Positions 1 to 4,898 of a DNA stretch of 5,139 nucleotides are shown in pieces. The position numbers and the translations under genes are program-made. Location: positions 1 through 5,139 of the forward strand of contig CALZJV010000476.1 of NCBI GenBank assembly GCA_945787595.1. The letters run 5' to 3'. Under the pieces are notes generated by a model. The model saw nothing but the letters and a program-made list of their open reading frames with translations. It had not been told where the DNA came from and searched no databases. Numbering within the stretch: the first letter of the stretch is position 1; every line of letters starts with the position of its first letter. Origin of the DNA: an uncultured Desulfobacterales bacterium (GTDB lineage Bacteria > Desulfobacterota > Desulfobacteria > Desulfobacterales > JAFDCJ01).

Positions 1-318
1 ACCATCAACAAAGAGAAATGGGATGCCTTATCCGACGAACTTAAGGCCGTCCTGGAACAGGCAGCCGAGTTAACCACATTCGAATCCTGGGTCCGAATCG
101 GTCGTCTCGATATGGGTGCTATGGAAAAATTTCGCCAGAATGGCAACGAAATCATTTACCTGACGCCGGCAACACAAAAGCGGGCCCATGAACTGGGCAA
201 AGAATGGGCCGCCAAAATTGCCGCGGACAATCCATGGTTCAAGAAAGTCATGGACTCCCAGGACAAATTCGAGTCCGAATGGGAAGAAGTCGGCAGCATC
301 CGATACTTCCAGCGGTAG
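1..318 (+). CDS. dctP: TRAP transporter substrate-binding protein DctP, C-terminal part (5' end outside window)
   Basis: The reading frame is open from the first base to a TAG at 316-318 and gives the last 105 residues of the protein. The opening stretch, INKEKWDALSDELKAVLEQAA, is split by helix breaks in the way typical of the C-terminal helical region of DctP-family periplasmic binding proteins, where a 'W-x-x-L-s-x-e-l-q' helix precedes a long amphipathic helix. The rest (LGKEWAAKIAADNPWFKKV near residues 65-83) fits the terminal helices that pack against both lobes. In the family, this exported protein captures an organic acid or related anion in the periplasm and hands it to the DctQM permease. 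The signal peptide and the ligand-binding arginine lie upstream of the window, so the substrate cannot be read. The DctQ and DctM genes downstream on the same strand support the call. The internal ATG at 112 is only a methionine within the frame, not the gene start. Confidence 0.88.
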   Translation, partial: TINKEKWDALSDELKAVLEQAAELTTFESWVRIGRLDMGAMEKFRQNGNEIIYLTPATQKRAHELGKEWAAKIAADNPWFKKVMDSQDKFESEWEEVGSIRYFQR

Positions 319-329
319 TAACCTGCCAC

Positions 330-366
330 CCGGTCGGGGTGTTTCCGGACACCCCGATCGGTTCTT
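330..366 (+). terminator. Hairpin terminator or 3' stabiliser after dctP
   Basis: A 12-base stem pairs 331-342 (CGGTCGGGGTGT) with 349-360 (ACACCCCGATCG), with one G-T pair at 333/358 and a six-base loop TTCCGG. C330 and G361 can add a thirteenth pair. It starts 12 bases after the dctP stop. The following tract is only TTCTT, so the U-run is weak. It could act as a partial terminator that lets some transcripts reach dctQM, or mainly as a block to 3' exonucleases protecting the dctP message. Binding proteins are usually needed in excess over permease subunits, which suits either role. Confidence 0.65.
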
Positions 367-442
367 GAGCTGATGCCGCTGATTTTCTATCAAATCTCGA
401 CAAACTTTTACTCGCGTAAAAAAAAGTAAAATACGGCTATTT

Positions 443-545
443 AGGAGGCCCAAGCTATATGAAACCAGCTTATCCGTGGGAGCGGCTTCCAGCCGCGAAA
501 TTTTACCTCGCGGCTGGAAGCCGCTCCCACATCCGATATCACTAG
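443..545 (+). other. Shine-Dalgarno plus 28-codon frame running through the REP pair; doubtful gene
   Basis: AGGAGG at 443-448 is followed after ten bases by ATG at 459-461 and a 28-codon frame ending in TAG at 543-545. From codon 6 onward the frame simply reads through the REP palindrome (WERLPAAK ... AAGSRSH), so the peptide is repeat-derived and unlikely to be selected as a protein. It may be the remnant of a short leader or gene start interrupted when the REP pair arrived, or a chance start. I do not regard it as a supported gene, but the ribosome binding site is as strong as those of the real genes here. Confidence 0.2.
476..530. repeat. Inverted REP pair (BIME-like) with perfect 23-base arms
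   Basis: The left arm (476-498) and right arm (508-530) are exact reverse complements over 23 bases, separated by a nine-base A/T-rich loop (499-507). Each arm is itself a small palindrome: GCGGCT-TCC-AGCCGC at 482-496 on the left, GCGGCT-GGA-AGCCGC at 510-524 on the right. Each carries GTGG at its outer end (476-479, and as the complement at 527-530). A GTRG head plus a short imperfect hairpin is the known signature of REP sequences mobilised by RAYT/TnpA-REP Y1 transposases, and two in opposite orientation form a BIME. No transposase is in the window. The placement between a binding-protein gene and its permease genes recalls the malE-malF REPs, which stabilise the upstream message. Copy number in the genome cannot be seen from here. 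Confidence 0.85.
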
Positions 546-686
546 TGCCTTCTAGTTAACCAAAAAATTAAAATTTCGGAATGGAGCGTATTTACTATTC
601 CGTTACCCAACCGATATTGGACATATCAGCCCTGATACCAGAACCACCTTCAAGGGCGTAGACAAGTTTCGTTTGAGGCTGCGATA

Positions 687-1202
687 ATGAAGATACTCAG
701 GAAGATGATCAAAATTATCGATGCGATCAGTGAACGTACCGGACGGCTTGTCGGATGGATAGCCGCCCCCATGATCGTCGCACTGATTTATGAAGTTTTT
801 GCTCGATATGTTTTCCACCGCCCCACTATCTGGTCCTATGAAATCACCTATATGATTTACGGTACTCATTTTTTACTAGGTGCTGCTTACACCCTGCGTG
901 TCAAAGGCCATATCCGGATCGACCTTCTTTACATGCGGTTTCCCCTCAGGGGAAGGGCCCTGATTGATGTCATCGGATACATCGTAATATTTTTCCCGGT
1001 CATGATTATTCTGGTCATTGCCGCCTACGATATGGCGAAGGATGCATACATGATCAAAGAGGTGTCCCAGTTTACACCATGGCAACCCATCCTCTGGCCT
1101 TTTAAGGGCGTTATTTGTGTGGGGTTCAGTCTGTTGATATTGCAAGGCATTGCTGAGTTCACCCGCAGCGTCATAAGGCTGATTCGAGGTAAAGAAATAT
1201 GA
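687..1202 (+). CDS. dctQ: TRAP transporter small permease subunit DctQ
   Basis: This 171-residue integral membrane protein has the usual length and layout of DctQ, with four hydrophobic segments at about residues 21-43, 53-70, 92-113 and 138-157. Family features include the RYVFHRP stretch ending the first membrane segment (40-46) with W49 and E52 shortly after, GAAYTLRVKGHIRID (65-79) leading into the loop after the second, and TPWQPILWPFK (130-140) before the fourth. DctQ partners the large subunit DctM and forms the membrane scaffold that docks the periplasmic binding protein in sodium-driven uptake. The ATG at 687 is chosen because GAGG (675-678) lies eight bases upstream and the protein begins with a short amphipathic basic stretch as in homologues. 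The gene ends in an ATGA overlap with dctM, showing translational coupling. The only oddity is the long gap upstream to dctP. Confidence 0.93.
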   Translation: MKILRKMIKIIDAISERTGRLVGWIAAPMIVALIYEVFARYVFHRPTIWSYEITYMIYGTHFLLGAAYTLRVKGHIRIDLLYMRFPLRGRALIDVIGYIVIFFPVMIILVIAAYDMAKDAYMIKEVSQFTPWQPILWPFKGVICVGFSLLILQGIAEFTRSVIRLIRGKEI

Positions 1203-2542
1203 TAGAGGCATTGGTCGGCTCTGAATATTTTGTGCTGTTGATGTTTCCAGGGGTCCTGCTGGCCATATTTATGGGGTTTCCTGTGTCATTTTCGCTGATG
1301 GGAATGTCTTTGATTTTTGGCTATTTCGGATTTGGAGATGCCGTCGGCGCCATGCTCGTTCGGCGGGTATGGGATATCGCCAACAATTACGTCCTGGCAG
1401 CTGTTCCACTTTTTGTTTTTATGGGCTCCATGCTGGAAGCCTCCGGAATCGCGTCGCGGCTTTTTGAAGCCATGATCCAGTGGACCGGCAGACTGCGCGG
1501 TGGAATGGCCATCGGCACCGTAATCATGTGTACGATTTTTGCCGCGGCCACCGGCATCATCGGCGCTTCGGAGGTCGTCATCGGCTTATTGGCCATCCCG
1601 CCGATGCTGGCCCGCAAATACAACAAAGGATTGATCTGCGGAACTATCTGCGCGGGCGGTTCCCTGGGGACCATTATCCCCCCCAGCGTGGTGATTGTCG
1701 TCTATGGTCCCGCGGCCGGATTGTCGGTGGGCAGGCTTCTGATGGCGGCCGTTTTCCCCGGTCTGATACTTTCAGCACTTTACATCAGCTACATTCTTAT
1801 TCGTTGCATGATTCGCCCCAAAGACGGCCCCGGCCTCCCTAAAGAAGAGTTTGGAATGCCGTTAAAGGCCAAATTAAAACTCACGGTGACTTCCCTTTTG
1901 CCGCCGTTGTTTTTGATATTTGCGGTCATGGGAACGATTCTATTAGGCTGGGCCGCGCCGACGGAAGCCGCGGCCCTGGGTGCCTTCGGAGCGGTGATTC
2001 TAACCACCATTTACGGCCGCATGAGTATCCAAACCTTTAAATCCGCCTGCATCAATACCTTGCGCATCAGTGCCATGATCATGCTGGTGTTAACCGGTGG
2101 GACCATGTACACGGGGGTCTTCCTGGGAATGGGTGGCGGTGTGGTTACTGAGAATCTGTTGATGGCGCTCAATCTTTCTCCCTGGGCCATGGTCTTTTTG
2201 TTTCTTGGTGTATCTTTTATGGCCGGCTTCCTGCTGGATTGGATCAGTGTTCTCCTGATTTTTGTACCTATTTTCGTGCCTATTGTTATTAAGCTCGGCT
2301 TTGATCCCATCTGGTTTTCAATTCTGTTCCTGGTGGTCATTCAAACAAGTTATCTGACGCCGCCGATGGCACCGGCAATTTTTTATCTGAAAGGAATTGT
2401 GCCTCCGGAAATAAAAGTGTCGGACATGTTTTCGGGCGTTGTGCCCTATATTATTCTGCAGCTGATCGGCATCGCGGTGCTTATGCTTTTTCCGCAAATC
2501 GTTTTGTGGCTGCCCGAGATTATGATCGGCTTTAATAAATGA
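1199..2542 (+). CDS. dctM: TRAP transporter large permease subunit DctM
   Basis: This 447-residue, very hydrophobic protein is the transport channel of the TRAP system, moving the substrate inward with sodium after delivery by DctP. Signature stretches are VPLFVFMGSMLEASGIA (69-85), GGSLGTIIPPS (153-163), GWAAPTEAAALGAFGA (250-265) and QTSYLTPPMAPAIFYLKG (382-399) followed by VPPEI (401-405). The two proline-rich re-entrant regions (near 160-163 and 386-390) and the P-T-E-A-A motif are where family members build their substrate and sodium sites. The length suits a stand-alone DctM, not a DctQM fusion. The QTSYLTPP...FYLKG ending resembles the subgroup annotated for mannitol/chloroaromatic compound uptake, but that label does not define a substrate. 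Its ATG overlaps the dctQ stop (ATGA, 1199-1202), with GAGGT at 1186-1190 as ribosome binding site. A small hairpin follows the stop. Confidence 0.95.
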   Translation: MIEALVGSEYFVLLMFPGVLLAIFMGFPVSFSLMGMSLIFGYFGFGDAVGAMLVRRVWDIANNYVLAAVPLFVFMGSMLEASGIASRLFEAMIQWTGRLRGGMAIGTVIMCTIFAAATGIIGASEVVIGLLAIPPMLARKYNKGLICGTICAGGSLGTIIPPSVVIVVYGPAAGLSVGRLLMAAVFPGLILSALYISYILIRCMIRPKDGPGLPKEEFGMPLKAKLKLTVTSLLPPLFLIFAVMGTILLGWAAPTEAAALGAFGAVILTTIYGRMSIQTFKSACINTLRISAMIMLVLTGGTMYTGVFLGMGGGVVTENLLMALNLSPWAMVFLFLGVSFMAGFLLDWISVLLIFVPIFVPIVIKLGFDPIWFSILFLVVIQTSYLTPPMAPAIFYLKGIVPPEIKVSDMFSGVVPYIILQLIGIAVLMLFPQIVLWLPEIMIGFNK

Positions 2543-2544
2543 TG

Positions 2545-2572
2545 ATGAATCCGAAAAATCCGGATTCATTTT
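2545..2572 (+). terminator. Small hairpin with TTTT tail after dctM; attenuator or weak terminator
   Basis: ATGAATCCG (2545-2553) pairs exactly with CGGATTCAT (2561-2569) across a seven-base loop, and the right arm runs into TTTT (2569-2572). It starts three bases after the dctM stop and ends about 40 bases before the next start codon. A nine-pair, half-A/T stem with a short U-run would terminate only weakly. Partial termination or an mRNA processing point between transporter and enzyme is more likely than a full operon boundary. I see no clear promoter in the 41 bases that follow. Confidence 0.5.
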
Positions 2573-2599
2573 GAAACGCTCAATTTAGGAATAAGTTTG

Positions 2600-2605
2600 A
2601 GGAGG
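2600..2605 (+). promoter_or_regulatory. Strong ribosome binding site for the methyltransferase-corrinoid fusion
   Basis: AGGAGG sits within GAGGAGGT (2599-2606), eight bases before the ATG at 2614. This is a near-perfect Shine-Dalgarno match, stronger than those of dctQ and dctM, suggesting that the enzyme is translated at higher levels than the permease. It also fixes the start codon of the downstream gene. Confidence 0.85.
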
Positions 2606-2613
2606 TAAGGACA

Positions 2614-4518
2614 ATGACTCACAAAGAGATGATACTCATGGCGGCCCGGGGAGAAATGCCCGAGGTTCTTCCTTATGTCCCCCGCTTTGATCTTTGGTAT
2701 AATGCGAACGCTTATGCGGATACGCTGCCCCCGGAACATAAGGGGCGAACGGCCGACGAGATCGCCAGGGCTGAAGGCTGGGCCTTGCACAAAGTGATTC
2801 CTGAGTTGCTGAAAGTGGAAACGCCTGAAGAAAATCTGCATCGCGGACTGGGACTCTATTCACTGAAAGAAAACGGCTATTGGGTCAATTTCTCCTCCAA
2901 CGTTGAAATACGGGTTCACCAAGAGGGAGACACCAAACGGGTCGAGTATCATACGCCGATCGGTATGGTGAGTGTCACGGAAGTCATCACCGCAGAAATG
3001 AGAAGCGCCGGCGCTTCGATTACCTGGCTCGAAGAACGGGCCATCAAGAGCGTGGATGATTACCGGATTTTAAAATACATCTTTGAAAACATTGAAATTA
3101 AGCCGGACTATGAACGCTATCGTAAATGGCAGGATGAAGTGGCAGACGACGGCGTCGCCATCCAGATGGGCGCATTTGCCCCCTCCCCTCTCCAGCATAT
3201 CCAACGTGACCTGTTGGAAGCCACGGAATTCTTCTACCATTATAATGATTTTCAGAAAGAAATGCAGGATTTGGCCGAGGGTATCGAACATGTCTATGAA
3301 CAGTTGCTTCAAACGGTTGTCAAATCTTCCGCCGAAATCGTGCTTTGGGGGGCCAATTACGATGATATGATTACCTACCCGACTTATTTTAAAAAAGAAA
3401 TCACTCCCTGGCTGCAAAAAGCATCGCGTACTCTGGCAGAAAACGGCAAGCTGATGCTCTCGCACACCGACGGCGAAAACCGCGGCCTCATGGATCTCAT
3501 CCGGGACTGCGGCATTCATATTGCCGAGGCCGTCTGCCCTTATCCCATGATGCGGGTCAAAATTGAAGACTATTATCGGCAGTGGGGCGATAAAATTACG
3601 ATTTTTGGTGGTATTCCCCAGAGCCTGCTTTCGGAAGAAACAGCATCCGAGGAAGATTTTCAAAGCTATCTGGATCATTTCTTTAAAGCGGTTGCACCCG
3701 GCCGTCGCATCATCGTGGGCGTTGCCGACACGACGCCGCCCAATGCCGTTTTTGACAGGCTCAGGCGGTTGGGAGATCGTGTGACCAAGGAAGGCCGGCT
3801 GCCCCTGGAAGCGGGTGCTTTTCGACCGCTATCGAAATCGACCTTGGATAAAGCTGTTCAAACCGTTGCACCTGAGATTTCCGAAGACGAAGATTTCAAA
3901 TTGATCCGGCAAGATGTTTTTAAAGGAAACCATGCCGATATCAAAGATCATGTTCAGGAAATGTTGGACAACGGCTTTCTCCCCAAGGATATCCTGAATT
4001 ACGGCATGCTTTCCACCATGGAGGTGATTGGCAGCAGATTCAAAACCGGCGAAGTGTTCATTCCGGAAGTCTTGCTCTCAGCCCGCGCAATGAACGAAGC
4101 GCTAAAGGTTTTGGAACCCTACCTGGCGAAAGAGAAAAAGGAAGCCAGTGGTAAACTCATTGTCGGAACAGTTCGCGGAGACCTGCATGATATCGGTAAA
4201 AACATGGTCGTTACCATGTTGCGGGGGGTCGGATTTGAAGTTGAGGATTTGGGAATCAATATAAAGGTGGAAGCGTTTGTAAATAAGGTTGCCGAATTAA
4301 AACCCGATATCCTGGGATTGTCTGCCCTGCTCACCACAACCATGCCCGAAATGAAAAAAATCATCAATGCGCTGACAGAAAGCGGCTTGCGAGATACAGT
4401 CAAGGTAATGGTGGGCGGTGCTCCCGTGAATCAAACCTATGCCCGCCAGATCGGAGCCGACGGCTATGCCGCTGATGCCGGGGAAAGTATTGAGATAGCC
4501 AAACAGCTGTTAAAATAA
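2614..4518 (+). CDS. CmuA-like fusion: UroD/MtaA-type methyltransferase plus corrinoid-binding domain
   Basis: This 634-residue cytoplasmic protein joins two parts. Residues about 1-400 form a UroD-fold methyltransferase of the MtaA/CmuA class, recognised by the HTDGE motif (284-288) in place of the zinc motif, AEAVCPYP (304-311), FGGIP (331-335) and ADTTPP (371-376). Residues about 425-510 form the helical cap. Residues about 513-634 form the B12-binding domain, with DLHDIG (523-528; H525 is the expected lower cobalt ligand), LGLSALLTTT (567-576) and VGGAP (600-604). The same order and near-identical length occur in chloromethane methyltransferase CmuA; other family members keep the two parts on separate proteins. 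By family knowledge the N-domain moves a methyl group from a substrate to Co(I). No second methyltransferase or corrinoid activase lies in the window. It is not a heme-pathway HemE, given the fused corrinoid module. Only two cysteines occur (C299, C308). The true methyl donor is unknown. The TRAP genes upstream hint at a methylated carboxylate. Confidence 0.9.
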   Translation: MTHKEMILMAARGEMPEVLPYVPRFDLWYNANAYADTLPPEHKGRTADEIARAEGWALHKVIPELLKVETPEENLHRGLGLYSLKENGYWVNFSSNVEIRVHQEGDTKRVEYHTPIGMVSVTEVITAEMRSAGASITWLEERAIKSVDDYRILKYIFENIEIKPDYERYRKWQDEVADDGVAIQMGAFAPSPLQHIQRDLLEATEFFYHYNDFQKEMQDLAEGIEHVYEQLLQTVVKSSAEIVLWGANYDDMITYPTYFKKEITPWLQKASRTLAENGKLMLSHTDGENRGLMDLIRDCGIHIAEAVCPYPMMRVKIEDYYRQWGDKITIFGGIPQSLLSEETASEEDFQSYLDHFFKAVAPGRRIIVGVADTTPPNAVFDRLRRLGDRVTKEGRLPLEAGAFRPLSKSTLDKAVQTVAPEISEDEDFKLIRQDVFKGNHADIKDHVQEMLDNGFLPKDILNYGMLSTMEVIGSRFKTGEVFIPEVLLSARAMNEALKVLEPYLAKEKKEASGKLIVGTVRGDLHDIGKNMVVTMLRGVGFEVEDLGINIKVEAFVNKVAELKPDILGLSALLTTTMPEMKKIINALTESGLRDTVKVMVGGAPVNQTYARQIGADGYAADAGESIEIAKQLLK

Positions 4519-4606
4519 TGGCATCCGGCAGCGCTCTGCGAACTTTCTTTGAGCGTGCGTTGTCAAAAAGGCTGTATGGTGGATATGATTAACATGAAAT
4601 GATTAT

Positions 4607-4614
4607 ATCTACCT
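4607..4614. repeat. Left target-site duplication ATCTACCT
   Basis: This eight-base sequence is repeated exactly at 4891-4898 and directly abuts the left terminal inverted repeat of the mobile element. The exact abutment on both sides is what a staggered-cut transposition leaves. Confidence 0.8.
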
Positions 4615-4890
4615 GAAGGGTCGGGGAGTTATAAGCGTAAACCCATGATTTTAGCGGAGTGGATGATCGCCAGCGAAATCGGATGCTGTCTGAGACCATT
4701 AGGGATCGTTATGAATGAACAGCTTGGCACTGCGGCTATTAATTGACATCCAATCTCGGTATTTCGCATAATATTCCGTTTTCATTTTGATTACTGTTCA
4801 TTCATTATGATGCCTTAAGGTCGAGTTCATGCGGTTTCGCTGGTGATTATCCATGCAGCGGGTCGGCTTTGAGAAACTCCCCAACCCCTC
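4615..4890. mobile_element. Non-autonomous MITE-like element with long imperfect inverted arms
   Basis: The element is 276 bases long and has no credible coding frame. Its left end GAAGGGTCGGGGAGTT (4615-4630) matches the reverse complement of its right end (4875-4890) at 14 of 16 positions, the differences being transitions. The inverted similarity continues inward: 4660-4685 against 4828-4853 matches at 22 of 26 positions, and 4705-4722 against 4794-4811 at 16 of 18. Unmatched stretches of unequal length lie between these blocks. A 71-base centre (4723-4793) separates the arms. Both ends abut exact copies of ATCTACCT. This is the structure of a miniature inverted-repeat transposable element moved in trans by a transposase that makes eight-base duplications. 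Several IS families do so, and I cannot assign one. As RNA it would fold into a long hairpin, which may also serve as the 3' end for genes on either side. Confidence 0.82.
4743..4772 (+). promoter_or_regulatory. Possible sigma-70 promoter in the centre of the mobile element
   Basis: TTGACA (4743-4748) is a perfect -35 box and CATAAT (4767-4772) is one base from the -10 consensus, with an 18-base spacer. It lies in the non-palindromic centre and points right, into the right arm and then antisense to the reverse-strand coiled-coil gene. It could produce an arm-derived or antisense RNA. The evidence is sequence match alone, and chance matches in A/T-rich DNA are common. Confidence 0.35.
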
Positions 4891-4898
4891 ATCTACCT
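4891..4898. repeat. Right target-site duplication ATCTACCT
   Basis: This is the exact copy of 4607-4614, abutting the right terminal inverted repeat. Its last two bases form part of the stop codon (TAG, reverse strand 4899-4897) of the neighbouring gene, so the element inserted at the very 3' end of that gene. Confidence 0.8.

Larger units (their letters stand above)
319..686. other. Long non-coding gap between dctP and dctQ
   Basis: These 368 bases separate the binding-protein gene from the permease genes, which are normally a few bases apart. I see a GC-rich hairpin directly after dctP, an A-rich stretch near 418-431, a Shine-Dalgarno-like AGGAGG at 443-448 leading only into a 28-codon frame, an inverted REP pair at 476-530, and then about 150 bases (535-686) with no convincing gene or promoter. 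The dctQ ribosome binding site (GAGG, 675-678) closes the gap. I found no tRNA-like or riboswitch-like structure by eye. Confidence 0.7.

Noticed and set aside
406..421. Small hairpin TTTTAC-TCGC-GTAAAA and A-rich tract as a possible promoter or terminator.
   Set aside because: The stem has only six mostly A/T pairs, and no -35/-10 pair with acceptable spacing could be found around it.
70..453. A 127-codon reverse-strand open frame across the dctP end and the gap.
   Set aside because: It overlaps the dctP coding end and the terminator hairpin, and its translation has no recognisable family features.
535..548. GATATCACTAGTGC resembles adjoining EcoRV and SpeI sites of a common cloning-vector polylinker.
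   Set aside because: The bases on both sides do not continue as vector polylinker, and the match lies inside an otherwise natural REP-flanking gap. Chance similarity is more likely than contamination, although the read support there could be checked.
3070..3678. A 202-codon open frame on the reverse strand inside the methyltransferase gene.
   Set aside because: It lies wholly within the well-supported forward gene, has no recognisable domain and no convincing ribosome binding site, and is the kind of shadow frame expected opposite a long coding region.
2614..3813. Assigning the N-terminal part as uroporphyrinogen decarboxylase (HemE) of heme synthesis.
   Set aside because: The fold is shared, but the fused cap and B12-binding domains and the HTDG/CPYP/GGIP motif set place it among corrinoid methyltransferases.
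4519..4606. Possible terminator after the methyltransferase fusion, using GCAG/CTGC or CGCTC/GAGCG pairings.
   Set aside because: The stems are only four or five pairs with no proper U-run. I see no convincing terminator here, and the mobile element hairpin beyond it is the stronger candidate 3' structure.
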